64,000 bases of DNA from Alphaproteobacteria bacterium MarineAlpha12_Bin1 (GCA_002937505.1 PTJY01000002.1:248001-312000), one strand, 5' to 3'; counted from the first letter of the stretch, positions 17,540 through 26,953 are shown. Notes: generated by a model not told the origin, from the letters alone. Made by a program: numbers and translations.

Positions 17540-17929
17540 ATGAGGCTGTTTCTAAAATCAAAAATAAAAAACATTCTATTAATAAACTTTTTTTTCATGC
17601 TGTGTGTAGAAGTTTGTTTAGCTTCTGATTCATTAAATGGAAAAGCCCTCTTATGCAGTTCTCCTTCTTATTTTGGCGTTATATTCAAAAATGGAAAAAC
17701 AATAAATTACCAAATAATTGGATACGAGATTAAAATTTCTCGTCCCTATTTTTATCATTTAAAAGGAGCGTCTAAAATAGAAATGAGACATGCCACGGGG
17801 AGATACAAATTGTTAAATAGAGAAACATTAGAATGGGGAGAAAGTCGTTGTTCTCTCTCTTCGCGAGAAGAAATTGAAACAACACTTGGGGAAATTATAA
17901 AGAGAGCAAAATCAAAGAATAAGTTTTAA
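17540..17929 (+). CDS. small secreted protein of unknown function
   Basis: 129 residues from ATG 17540, which has GGAG seven bases before it; an upstream in-frame ATG at 17489 lacks one. The N-terminus is a signal peptide: basic LFLKSKIKN, hydrophobic ILLINFFFMLCVEVCLA, then SD, so it is probably exported. The mature part is basic with two Cys (LLCSS near residue 41 and SRCSL near residue 105), which could form a disulfide. I recognise no family. Base composition is AT-rich even for this window. It lies between EthD and a cupin with no clear operon tie. Confidence 0.6.
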   Translation: MRLFLKSKIKNILLINFFFMLCVEVCLASDSLNGKALLCSSPSYFGVIFKNGKTINYQIIGYEIKISRPYFYHLKGASKIEMRHATGRYKLLNRETLEWGESRCSLSSREEIETTLGEIIKRAKSKNKF

Positions 17930-17956
17930 AATAAGCCATACTGGAGGAGCTATTAT

Positions 17957-18379
17957 ATGCCGTTTTACGTTGTCAAAGAAATGTCAAAAAGAAACCCAGA
18001 TGAGAACCCTAACATGATTCTTCAGGAAGCAACCGGTGAATTCATGAAGGCGGGTATAGTCACCAAACCTGAAGGGGAAGGATCAGGCCTACACATGCAT
18101 CCCAACGAGGAGCAGTGGACTCTAATAATAGAGGGGAAACTGCACTACATATTAGGTGACGAAGAAAAAATCGTAGAGCGGGGCGATATCATTCATATTC
18201 CTCGTAATGTAAATCACAGAAGTCGAGCCATTGGCGGACCTGGAGTATTTTTTACTGTCAAAAGCCCAGCGGGAAGTGGGGACTTACAACAAGACTATCA
18301 TGCTGTCGCCGGCAAAGAAGCAAAAGACGCTGAAGACAACTATGATAAAGCAGTAAAAGATTTGACCGGTGAAGCCTAG
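17957..18379 (+). CDS. cupin domain protein
   Basis: 140 residues, single cupin: motif 1 GLHMHPNEEQWTLIIEG and motif 2 GDIIHIPRNVNHRSRAI supply the metal ligands. A strong GGAGGAG precedes the ATG. This is the fourth cupin in 14 kb and is unlike the tandem pair outside the motifs. It ends five bases before the convergent hydantoinase B gene. A small-molecule dioxygenase or isomerase role is possible. Confidence 0.87.
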   Translation: MPFYVVKEMSKRNPDENPNMILQEATGEFMKAGIVTKPEGEGSGLHMHPNEEQWTLIIEGKLHYILGDEEKIVERGDIIHIPRNVNHRSRAIGGPGVFFTVKSPAGSGDLQQDYHAVAGKEAKDAEDNYDKAVKDLTGEA

Positions 18380-18384
18380 CTTTG

Positions 18385-20571
18385 TTAGGAAGCGATAACC
18401 TTCATAGAATCGAGTGGCGCGTTTTTCAGAACAACTTGAACGTCAATTAGTGTCGCACATTCTCGACAACATATTTGACGCAAATGAAAACGCCCATGAT
18501 CGTAATCTTCTCCTCTGACTGGACCAGCAGCGCTTAAAGGAGATCGTATCTCGACTAAACAATTGAGTAAATTATTCTCTTTTCTGCACAATTCATGATG
18601 GCAGTTCGAACAATAAACACTTTTCCCTTGGTCATCTATGTGGAGAACATCTCCATATTTCATTCTTGCGGGTCCATTCAGTATCATCATCGAATCATCT
18701 GAGTTAATAGAAGTCGCTGAGTTAAGGCGATCCTCTCGAATTTTCTGACGACATTCCTTTGTTGCCAAAGAATCAGCTGTTCCGTCATCCTTTATAACTA
18801 CACCATAGATTCTACGAGCACTGTCTCTTGAAACTGCACCTCTTAAAACATCAGTGGCACAAGAGGCTTCGTCCCTCAGAAGAGGGTCCCCATAACCCCC
18901 ACCAGCCTGCCAACAATGATGCCAAACATCACCAGTGTTTATGGAAACTCGCTCATGCTTGCTACTCATTATTTCTCTGGTGCCGTCAATTTCATCCAAA
19001 TATGTAGGTAGGCCTTCCCCTTTTTTTAGTCTATGAAATATATTAGAATTTAAGCAACGACCGATAAGAATTGCACTGCCCGGCATGCCACCAGCTAAAC
19101 CTATAGCATTGGGCATTTCTGCTCCGGTGCCAGCAAAAAGGCCAACTAAATCATTTTCGGGGGAGTCATAAACCGTGTAGGCCAGCTCGCCCGAACGACC
19201 CCCTCTAAACTTTCCGGCACCTCCAGAATCACATAAATGCCGGCGGTATAAATATAATACAGGGTATTCACTTTCCTGATCTTCAACATTCGGCATGTTT
19301 GGTGTTGTGTTAAACACAATCCCAGAGGTGTCAACTCCATCAGCGTAGGTTCGAGCTCCACCGCCACCTCCAAAATGACTCATCTCAGTTGCAGCAAAAG
19401 CAAAGCCATGCTGACTAGTTCCTGCAAATATAGGCGCCATAGAAGTACCTGACCAAACTGCCATAGCTTCTTCCTGGTATTCTTCACTTGCTAAAAGCAT
19501 TTGCGATAAACAGCGCCAAGTCGCATCTATAGTTACAATCACACCTGATATGGTTGCCATTGCACATGGAGCCGGATATTCACAATTATTTACAGTACCG
19601 ATCTCAGAAATTATATCAATACAATCTCGAATTCCTTGATTCCATGGTATGTCCCAACAAAGGTTTATGTAAACAGCGGAAAGAACTGCCGCTTGTAAAC
19701 CTGAATAAGTACAGTTGATTAGCCCTTTCGCGTTGGGACTAGTCCCCGAAAAATCAAAAGATAATTTTCTACCGGTTTTAGTTAAAGTACAAACTATCTG
19801 ATAAATTCTGTCTTCATGTCCATCATGATCTATATATTGCACTTCTCGCCATTCACCATCAGGTAATTGTCCAAGACGATCCCGCAGTTTTTCAGCAGAA
19901 AATTCTATTGAGTGCTCCATGGTCATTTTTAGCGCTTCAATCCCCCACTCATCGATCAAAGCTAGTATTCTTTGGCGTCCAGAAATTAGGCAAGCAATCT
20001 GCCCTTTAACATCCAAGCCTACCAAAGGGTCTCTTACCTGATTAATTATCCAATTAAGCACATCTTCCCTGACTTGTCCTTGATCAACAAGTTTGACTGG
20101 AGGCATCCTTAAACCTTCCTGATGAATATCAACTGCTTTAACAGAAAAACCCCCAGGATCCATTCCACCAGTATCAAGTTGATGACCCGAAGCACCCACC
20201 CAAGCGACCAGTTCTTCTTTGTAAAATATTGGAGACACCGTAGCAAAATCAGGTGCATGGATTGCACCCATATAAGGATCATTACATATAAAGATGTCAC
20301 CATCTTTTATCTCTTCGCATTGGGGACTGCTGAGCGTTGACCTAACGATTAATGGCAATACATTGCCCTGCGTAACAATATAGGGGCCAACTGAAACAAG
20401 CGCCCCCTCCTTATCCATGATGGCTGAAGCAGCATCATTACCGGTAATCAGAACATTCGAACCAGAACAACGCATATAATTTATACCCATTTCCTCAGAA
20501 ATAGTAAGCAAGCGATGGTTTAAAACCTCAAATGTAACAGGATCGAAGTCAGGAGAAGTGGAAGAGCCCAT
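18385..20571 (-). CDS. hydantoinase B/oxoprolinase-family protein with acetone-carboxylase-gamma-like C-terminal zinc domain
   Basis: 728 residues, against 550-600 for most HyuB proteins. Residues 1 to about 560 are the HyuB/oxoprolinase domain: FDPVTFEVLNHRLLTISEEM, FICNDPYMGAIHAPDF, GHQLDTGGMDPGGF and the Gly-rich QAGGGYGDPLLRD end. The tail from about residue 628 has CSNCHHELC (Cys654, 657, 662) and LRQICCRECATLIDVQV (Cys701, 702, 705), resembling the gamma subunit of acetone carboxylase. That points to an ATP-dependent carboxylase of the acetone/acetophenone type, or an oxoprolinase relative, rather than a simple hydantoinase. HyuA lies eight bases upstream in the same operon. Confidence 0.87.
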   Translation of the reverse strand: MGSSTSPDFDPVTFEVLNHRLLTISEEMGINYMRCSGSNVLITGNDAASAIMDKEGALVSVGPYIVTQGNVLPLIVRSTLSSPQCEEIKDGDIFICNDPYMGAIHAPDFATVSPIFYKEELVAWVGASGHQLDTGGMDPGGFSVKAVDIHQEGLRMPPVKLVDQGQVREDVLNWIINQVRDPLVGLDVKGQIACLISGRQRILALIDEWGIEALKMTMEHSIEFSAEKLRDRLGQLPDGEWREVQYIDHDGHEDRIYQIVCTLTKTGRKLSFDFSGTSPNAKGLINCTYSGLQAAVLSAVYINLCWDIPWNQGIRDCIDIISEIGTVNNCEYPAPCAMATISGVIVTIDATWRCLSQMLLASEEYQEEAMAVWSGTSMAPIFAGTSQHGFAFAATEMSHFGGGGGARTYADGVDTSGIVFNTTPNMPNVEDQESEYPVLYLYRRHLCDSGGAGKFRGGRSGELAYTVYDSPENDLVGLFAGTGAEMPNAIGLAGGMPGSAILIGRCLNSNIFHRLKKGEGLPTYLDEIDGTREIMSSKHERVSINTGDVWHHCWQAGGGYGDPLLRDEASCATDVLRGAVSRDSARRIYGVVIKDDGTADSLATKECRQKIREDRLNSATSINSDDSMMILNGPARMKYGDVLHIDDQGKSVYCSNCHHELCRKENNLLNCLVEIRSPLSAAGPVRGEDYDHGRFHLRQICCRECATLIDVQVVLKNAPLDSMKVIAS

Positions 20572-20579
20572 AGTGAAAC

Positions 20580-22664
20580 CTATGATTTTATTTTCGTTAA
20601 GTGAAGATTGCCAAACTTATCAACCCTACCCAGGTCACCAGTGAGAATGACAACTGTGGTTCCCGGTTGCTCAATAATTGCTGGCCCTTTAATAATTGAT
20701 CCCTCCCCAAGCTTAGCACCCTCAAATACCGGAGTATTAACTAACTTTTTTTGGACATTACAATAAGCCGGTCTTTCTAATCGTGGAACAGGTCTTTCCT
20801 CTAAAGCCACTATTTCTTTTGGGCTAGTTTTTTTAGTATGCCCTATAACCTCAACTCCATAGTTAATTAGTTCAATTCCTGCATCTTTCAGACCAGTACC
20901 AATACCATAAAGTCTTTCATACTCTTTATGAAAGTTTTCAGCTATGGCTTCAATGGACGACTGTTCCAATTTATCCATTACAGAGACCCGAATTGTGTGA
21001 ACTTGCCGACGATATCTAGCTTCCACCCACCTATGAAACGCAGAGTCGTGTATCTCTACTTTGGCTTCCCTTAACAACTCACGACCCTGATGTTCAAGGT
21101 CTTTATAAATGTTTTCAAAAGTCTCTACTGGCTTAGGCAAAACCACAGGGTCAGAATAACTAAGACTGAATCGAATGTCAGTTATAGCAGCGCCAAAAGC
21201 CGAATGAACGGTTGCCTCAGTAGGTATAATGATTTCTTTACATCCGGCTTCTGGCCCATAAGAACAAACATGAGTCGGACCAGCCCCACCATAAGCCATC
21301 ATAACAAAATCACGAGTATCATAACCTCTTTCCAAAGTCGTCTTTCTTATCAAGTCAGCCATTTGACTGTCGACCACTCGTCTGATACCCGCCGCTGCAG
21401 CCATAACGTCTCCATTAAAAATTGGCTCAGCAATGTTTTTATTAATTGCATTATAGGCTAGCTCGTAATCCAAGTTCATATTTCCATACAAAAACCGATC
21501 TGGTGAAATATAACCAAGTACAACATCAGCGTCTGTTACCGTCGGCTCGATCCCCCCGTTGGCGTAGCATGCGGGACCAGGATCAGCAGCGGCGCTGCGA
21601 GGGCCAATTCGTAAACGACCACTATCAATCCAAGCAATTGATCCCCCTCCTGCACCTATAGAGGCCACATCAATCATTGGAAGACGCAGTTGATACTGAT
21701 CAATTACTGTTTCCTTTGTGTAAGACCAATCACCATTAGAAATTACGCCTACTTTAAATGTCGTTCCTCCAACATCTGTTGCTATTACATTAGTTAACCC
21801 TAACTGATTTGCCACTCTAGCGGCTCCTACTATTCCGGCTGCTGGGCCAGACTCAATAGTCAAAACAGGAATAGTTTGAGCTGCAGTTGCCACGCCACCA
21901 TTGGACTGAACCACCAGAAGTCTCTCATTAAATCCTGATTTCCTCAACTTCTTATCTAAACGAAACAAATAACTTTTGATTAGTTCACCCACATAAGCGT
22001 TAAAAAGCGTTGTTGTTGAGCGCTCGTACTCACCCATCACAGGAGCAACCTCATAAGATAAAGAGATAAAGCAGTCTGGTAACTCTTTTCGAAGAATTTT
22101 TTTTACAAAATCTTCATGATCATGATTTTTGTGTGAAAACAACAGGCATACGGCAACCGCCTGATAGCCTGCGGCCTTAATCATCTTGGCGATTTCTTTT
22201 ACTTCAGATTCTTTTGGAGAGACAAGTGCTAACCCTTTATAATCAATGCGCTCACTGAGTTCAAATATATCTCTTTCATCTACTATGGGAACTGGCTTAT
22301 CTGTATTTCTATAATGATGTCGTTCAAAAACACTTAAACCCGCTACACGCCCAGTGGCTCTCATAATCATTAGAGTATCTGCAAAACCTCTTGTGGTAAT
22401 TACAGCAGTTTTAGCGCCTGTTCGAGAGAAAATAGCGTTACTGGATTGAGTAGTAGCGTGCACAAACCTTCCCACCGACCCTAAAAAGTCAGATGTTGTA
22501 ATGTTTAAAGCATCTGCAATCTGATCGAGACCTTCAAAAACACCCACTAAGAGATCATGAGGTGAGGTCAGCGTCTTTCGAGTAATTACACTGCCATCGG
22601 CCTCATTAATGGCCACACAATCGGTGAATGTTCCACCAATATCAACTGAAAGGGTGTACACCAC
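20580..22664 (-). CDS. hydantoinase A/oxoprolinase family protein
   Basis: 694 residues with the actin-like ATPase features of HyuA: LSVDIGGTFTDCVAI near the N-terminus, FVHATTQSSNAI, YERSTTTLFNAYV, ATDVGGTTFKVGV, SIGAGGGSIAWID and MMAYGGAGPTHVC. These subunits bind ATP and phosphorylate the amide or ketone substrate in oxoprolinase, N-methylhydantoinase and acetone carboxylase. It starts at GTG with a weak Shine-Dalgarno, and pairs with the B subunit that follows eight bases later. The product partner's zinc tail favours carboxylase-like chemistry, as inference. Confidence 0.9.
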   Translation of the reverse strand: MVYTLSVDIGGTFTDCVAINEADGSVITRKTLTSPHDLLVGVFEGLDQIADALNITTSDFLGSVGRFVHATTQSSNAIFSRTGAKTAVITTRGFADTLMIMRATGRVAGLSVFERHHYRNTDKPVPIVDERDIFELSERIDYKGLALVSPKESEVKEIAKMIKAAGYQAVAVCLLFSHKNHDHEDFVKKILRKELPDCFISLSYEVAPVMGEYERSTTTLFNAYVGELIKSYLFRLDKKLRKSGFNERLLVVQSNGGVATAAQTIPVLTIESGPAAGIVGAARVANQLGLTNVIATDVGGTTFKVGVISNGDWSYTKETVIDQYQLRLPMIDVASIGAGGGSIAWIDSGRLRIGPRSAAADPGPACYANGGIEPTVTDADVVLGYISPDRFLYGNMNLDYELAYNAINKNIAEPIFNGDVMAAAAGIRRVVDSQMADLIRKTTLERGYDTRDFVMMAYGGAGPTHVCSYGPEAGCKEIIIPTEATVHSAFGAAITDIRFSLSYSDPVVLPKPVETFENIYKDLEHQGRELLREAKVEIHDSAFHRWVEARYRRQVHTIRVSVMDKLEQSSIEAIAENFHKEYERLYGIGTGLKDAGIELINYGVEVIGHTKKTSPKEIVALEERPVPRLERPAYCNVQKKLVNTPVFEGAKLGEGSIIKGPAIIEQPGTTVVILTGDLGRVDKFGNLHLTKIKS

Positions 22665-22950
22665 GTTTTCTCGCTATTATGAACTTATTTTAAATTCCTT
22701 ATCGAACTCTTACCTAAAAACTAGTCAAGCACAAGATTACTTTTATCTCTTTCTCCCTTATAAAAGCCTTAAAACTATTTCTGAGATTGACCTGTGATAA
22801 AAACATTTAACTAAACATAAAGAAATCTAATAATTTTTTTTGGAAGATGGACTCTTTAGTGTAACATAATATTTAGTAAATTATTCTAAACAATAGCGCT
22901 TACTAAACAAACTCAAAAATCTAGGGACGAATTAATAATAGGGAGTAAAT
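22665..22950. promoter_or_regulatory. divergent intergenic region between HyuA and molybdenum hydroxylase genes
   Basis: 286 AT-rich bases between oppositely oriented operons must drive both. I see no certain sigma-70 boxes, palindrome or regulator gene. GGGAG at about 22941-22945 is the ribosome-binding site of the FAD subunit gene. No small protein-coding frame in it is convincing. Confidence 0.35.
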
Positions 22951-23820
22951 ATGTCAGACATTCAATATCTTGCACCAACAACGCTAGATGAAGCTGTAAG
23001 CGCCTATAGTGGAGCCAAAGGCTCAGCCCGTATTTTAGCCGGTGGAACAGATCTTCTTGTACAAATGCGAGCAGGTATGATTAACCCGAGCTTAATTGTT
23101 GATATTAAAAAAATCGAAGAGATCAATACTGTTAGAGAAACAGAAAAGGGTGTATTTGTCGTAGGCGCTTCAGTTTCTGGAATGGAACTAGCTAAGAACC
23201 CCAATTTTGGAAAAACTTGGCCTGGAGTTTTAGAGGCTCTAAATCTTATAGGCTCGACTCAAATACAAGGGAGAGCTTCTTTGGGGGGTAATCTTTGTAA
23301 TGGATCGCCCGCTGGAGATAGTGTTCCTGCTTTGGTCGCCGCTAAAGCAACGCTTACTGTACAGGGCCCCAATGGAAGACGAGAAATACCAGTTAAGGAA
23401 GTACCTGTAGGCCCAGGAAAAACCTCCCTCGCGGATAATGAAATTGCTGTTAGCTTCTCATTTCCATCAAGACCACCAGGTTCGGGAGACGCTTACCTCA
23501 GAATGATCCCACGAACAGAAATGGACATTGCTGTTGTTGGTTGCGGAGTAAACTTAACCCTGGAGGGGGACATCTGTACTAGCGCCTGCGTCGGTTTGGG
23601 CGCAGTGGCCCCTATAGTATTAGAGGTCGAAGGAGCTGCTGAATTATTAATTGGTAGTCAGTTAGATGAAGACACAATAGAGAAAACTGCCGAAGCGTGC
23701 CGCGCATGCTGCGATCCGATAGACGACAAACGTGGAACAATTTCCTATCGAACAAAAGTTTCTGGTGTCTTATTAAAACGTGCGGTTGCAATAGCAGCCA
23801 AACGCGCTAAGGGAGTTTAA
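22951..23820 (+). CDS. molybdenum hydroxylase (xanthine dehydrogenase family) FAD-binding subunit
   Basis: 289 residues of the CoxM/CutM type. ILAGGTDLLVQMRAGMI and LGGNLCNGSPAGDSVPAL are the two FAD-binding motifs, with the C-terminal CO dehydrogenase flavoprotein domain (YLRMIPRTEMDIAVVGCGV). It carries electrons between the 2Fe-2S subunit and the acceptor. The start has GGGAG five bases upstream. It is first in a three-gene set (FAD, Fe-S, Mo) with four-base and one-base junctions, the standard heterotrimer order. Confidence 0.93.
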   Translation: MSDIQYLAPTTLDEAVSAYSGAKGSARILAGGTDLLVQMRAGMINPSLIVDIKKIEEINTVRETEKGVFVVGASVSGMELAKNPNFGKTWPGVLEALNLIGSTQIQGRASLGGNLCNGSPAGDSVPALVAAKATLTVQGPNGRREIPVKEVPVGPGKTSLADNEIAVSFSFPSRPPGSGDAYLRMIPRTEMDIAVVGCGVNLTLEGDICTSACVGLGAVAPIVLEVEGAAELLIGSQLDEDTIEKTAEACRACCDPIDDKRGTISYRTKVSGVLLKRAVAIAAKRAKGV

Positions 23821-23824
23821 GATC

Positions 23825-24304
23825 ATGGTCAAACTGCATATTTCAACAATAATAAATGGGGAACCAGAAGAATTTCTATGTGAACCAGAGGAAACAATGT
23901 TGGACGTTCTGCGCGACCGTCTCAGTTTAACCGGCTCTAAAGAAGGCTGTGGCTCGGGGGACTGTGGAGCCTGCAGCATTACAGTAGATGGAAGTTTAAT
24001 CTGTTCTTGCCTAATGTTAGCCGCTGAATCTGAAGGAAAAAAGATTGAGACAATTGAGGGTATGTCTGACGGGGAGACACTTCATCCATTACAACAGAAA
24101 TTTCTTGAAGAAGCCGCTCTCCAATGCGGTATTTGCACCCCAGGGATGCTAGTTGCGGCTAAGGCTCTATTAGATGAGAACCCCGACCCAACAGAGACTG
24201 AGGTAAGATTCTGGTTGGCAGGTAATCTTTGCAGATGTACTGGCTATGATAAAATCGTTCGAGCAGTTTTGGATACTGCACAAGAAATTCGGGAGACAAA
24301 GTAA
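23825..24304 (+). CDS. molybdenum hydroxylase 2Fe-2S subunit
   Basis: 159 residues of the CoxS/CutS type. The plant-type cluster is CGSGDCGACSITVDG followed by CSC, and the second cluster uses QCGICTPGM and NLCRCTGYDKI; all eight Cys are present. It passes electrons from the Mo cofactor to the FAD subunit. Its TAA shares a base with the ATG of the next gene (TAATG), so expression is coupled. Confidence 0.95.
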   Translation: MVKLHISTIINGEPEEFLCEPEETMLDVLRDRLSLTGSKEGCGSGDCGACSITVDGSLICSCLMLAAESEGKKIETIEGMSDGETLHPLQQKFLEEAALQCGICTPGMLVAAKALLDENPDPTETEVRFWLAGNLCRCTGYDKIVRAVLDTAQEIRETK

Positions 24305-26553
24305 TGAATGACGCAAATAATAAGTGGATAGGAAAAAGAACTATACGTCCTGATGGAGCAGACAAAGTAACAGGACAAGCGACATTCGGTGCTGACACAA
24401 CAATGCCGGGCATGATTTGGGGTAAAGTATTGAGAAGCCCTCACGCACACGCAAATATCCGCAGCATAGATACTTCAAAAGCAGAATCCCTTCCTGGGGT
24501 AAAGGCTGTTATCACTTCAGCCGATGTAACGAATTATTCCCCTGAAAAGTCAGTTATTCTGGGCATTCAAGACATGCGATGGATGACGAGAAATGTAATG
24601 GCTCGAGAAAAAGCTTTGTTTCACGGACACCCGGTAGCTGCAGTAGCAGCGACTAGTCAAAAAATAGCCGACCAAGCATGTAAACTTATTGAGGTAGACT
24701 ATGAGGTTCTACCTTGGGTCGTAGAAATTGATGATGCAATAAAAAGCGACGCTCCTATCTTGCATGAATTTATAGAGTTTGAAGGGAAACCGTCAAATAT
24801 TGCAGGTACATTAGAGCATAAAAAGGGAGATGTGCAGACAGGTTTTGAAGAAGCCGATGTCATAGTGGAAAGAAGTTTTACAACCCGCCCAGTTCACCAA
24901 GGCTATATAGAACCACACGCTTGTCTTGTAAGCGTAAGTGCCGACGGTAGGGCAACAATTTGGAGCTCCAGCCAGGGCCAGTTCATGGTTCGCGCAATGA
25001 CCTCAATGCTAACCGATATACCCCAGAGTAGCATCAGAGCTATTCCAGCAGAAATCGGAGGGGGATTTGGTGGTAAGACTATTGTCTATCTAGAACCTTT
25101 AGCAACAATACTCTCGAAAAAGTCTGGACGGCCTGTGAAAATGGTGATGAGCCGTGAAGAAGTAATGCGCGCTAGTGGCCCGACATCTGGTTCAAAAAGT
25201 ACTGTCAAAATGGGAATTAAAAAAGACGGAAGTATTGTCGCAGCTCAAGGAACTTATTACCTACAAGCAGGAGCACTACCCGGATCACCAATTAGGGGAG
25301 CTGTAGGTTGTGCCTTTGCGCCTTATGACATTCCCAATGTTCATGCTCTTGGTTATGACGTGGTTTCCAACCGGTCAAAGGTCGCTGCGTACAGAGCGCC
25401 TGGGGCGCCAATTGGAGCATTTGCAGTGGAATGCGTAATAGATGAAATTTCTGAAGCAATTGGAATGGATCCACTGGAAGTGCGTTTAAAAAATGCAGCA
25501 AAAGAAGGTACTCAAGCTGCGCATGGGCCAGTTTACCCACGTATTGGCTATTACGAAACCGTAGAAGCAGCCCTTTCTCATCCGCATAGAGAAATACCTC
25601 TCGGCAAATTTCAGGGACGTGGTGTAGCCTCTGGTTTTTGGTTCAATGCTGGAGGAGAATCTAGTTCCCAGGTTAATATTACAGAGGATGGCAATGTTGT
25701 TGTTACTACTGGGCATCCAGACATAGGTGGCTCGCGTGCGTCCATAGCTAACATTACTGCAGAGTTACTTGGTATTGATTATAAAAGAGTGTCTGTTTTA
25801 ATCGGAGATACAGCAACCATTGGTTATAGTAACCTTACGGGTGGTAGTCGTGTGTTGTTCGCTTCAGGCATGGCGGTCACTGACTCAACAGAAAAAGTTA
25901 TTGTTAGCCTTAAGGAACGCGCAGCAAAAATATGGGATATAGATCCCGAGGCTGTAGACTGGGAAGATGGCTACGCTCGGCCAGCGGGGGCAAATGCAGG
26001 AATGTTTGATCCTCTATCTCTAGAGGAATTGGCTGAAAGAGCTACAGAGACAGGCGGTCCTATTGGAGCCGGCTCTCAACTTAACACTGCAGGGGCAGAG
26101 GGAGGATTTGCCACCCATATGTGCGACGTTGAGGTAGATATTGACCTCGGTATTGTACGAATCATCCGCTACACTTCATTTCAAGATGTTGGCCGGGCAG
26201 TTCACCCTAGCTACGTTGAAGGACAATTGCAGGGCGGCGCAGCACAAGGCATTGGCTGGGCGTTAAACGAAGAATATATTTATGACAGTGAAGGAAGAGT
26301 CGACAATCCAGGCTTTCTCGACTACAGGATGCCGGTCTGCTCTGATCTCCCCATGCTTGATACCGTTATGATTGAAGTGCCAAACCCAAAGCATCCTCAG
26401 GGGGTCCGAGGCGTAGGTGAAGTTCCGCTAGTCCCTCCACTCGCCGCTATTCGTAACGCTATCTATGACGCTCTAGGAATTCGTTTTTACGGATTACCAA
26501 TGTCTCCTCCTGTTGTATTAGAAGCGTTGGAACAAGGAGAAGCCGCTGAATAA
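24304..26553 (+). CDS. molybdenum hydroxylase molybdopterin-binding large subunit
   Basis: 749 residues, near the 760-800 of CoxL-type large subunits. N-terminal RPDGADKVTGQATFGAD, the Mo-cofactor Gly-rich segment IPAEIGGGFGGKT, the active-site loop AAYRAPGAPIGAFAVE and the C-terminal GVRGVGEVPLVPP with the catalytic Glu are present. AYRAPGAP is unlike the AYxCSFR loop of form I CO dehydrogenase, so this is not a CO oxidiser; it probably hydroxylates an N-heterocycle, aldehyde or aromatic CoA ester. The divergent carboxylase-like pair may act on a connected substrate, which is only inference. Confidence 0.93.
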   Translation: MNDANNKWIGKRTIRPDGADKVTGQATFGADTTMPGMIWGKVLRSPHAHANIRSIDTSKAESLPGVKAVITSADVTNYSPEKSVILGIQDMRWMTRNVMAREKALFHGHPVAAVAATSQKIADQACKLIEVDYEVLPWVVEIDDAIKSDAPILHEFIEFEGKPSNIAGTLEHKKGDVQTGFEEADVIVERSFTTRPVHQGYIEPHACLVSVSADGRATIWSSSQGQFMVRAMTSMLTDIPQSSIRAIPAEIGGGFGGKTIVYLEPLATILSKKSGRPVKMVMSREEVMRASGPTSGSKSTVKMGIKKDGSIVAAQGTYYLQAGALPGSPIRGAVGCAFAPYDIPNVHALGYDVVSNRSKVAAYRAPGAPIGAFAVECVIDEISEAIGMDPLEVRLKNAAKEGTQAAHGPVYPRIGYYETVEAALSHPHREIPLGKFQGRGVASGFWFNAGGESSSQVNITEDGNVVVTTGHPDIGGSRASIANITAELLGIDYKRVSVLIGDTATIGYSNLTGGSRVLFASGMAVTDSTEKVIVSLKERAAKIWDIDPEAVDWEDGYARPAGANAGMFDPLSLEELAERATETGGPIGAGSQLNTAGAEGGFATHMCDVEVDIDLGIVRIIRYTSFQDVGRAVHPSYVEGQLQGGAAQGIGWALNEEYIYDSEGRVDNPGFLDYRMPVCSDLPMLDTVMIEVPNPKHPQGVRGVGEVPLVPPLAAIRNAIYDALGIRFYGLPMSPPVVLEALEQGEAAE

Positions 26554-26626
26554 ACGATAGATTAGAAAGAGCTCAATCCTAATTGCGATAAACAAGTTTA
26601 AACTAATTTCTAAGAATGAGGCATGA

Positions 26627-26953
26627 ATGCTTTACGAACTAAGAGTCTATGATTGTGTGCCTGGCCGTTTACCAGACCTGTTAAATCGATTTGAAAACAT
26701 AACCCTTGATCTATGGCAAAAACATGGGATCAAACAAGCAGGCTTTTGGACTACAGCCATAGGAGAAAGTAATCAAACACTTTATTATATGCTTGAATGG
26801 GAATCGTTGGCCGATCGAGAGAAAAAGTGGGACGCCTTTCAAAATGATGAAGAATGGCTTCGCAAGAGAGCTGAAACAGAAAAAAATGGAACGCTAGTGG
26901 CTTCAGTATCAAACAGTATACTCCAGCCTACATCGTTTTCCTCGGTTAAATAA
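26627..26953 (+). CDS. NIPSNAP family protein
   Basis: 108 residues with the NIPSNAP ferredoxin-like fold: MLYELRVYDCVPGRLPDLL at the start and TLYYMLEWESLADREKKWDAF with the Trp-rich helix. GAGG lies five bases before ATG 26627. NIPSNAP proteins often sit next to oxygenases and hydratases but lack a defined enzymatic role. It follows the Mo hydroxylase by 73 bases on the same strand and could belong to that operon. Confidence 0.85.
   Translation: MLYELRVYDCVPGRLPDLLNRFENITLDLWQKHGIKQAGFWTTAIGESNQTLYYMLEWESLADREKKWDAFQNDEEWLRKRAETEKNGTLVASVSNSILQPTSFSSVK

Noticed and set aside
21090-21461. A 123-codon plus-strand frame inside HyuA
   Set aside because: It lies fully within a strong HyuA gene on the minus strand and has no similarity to a known family.
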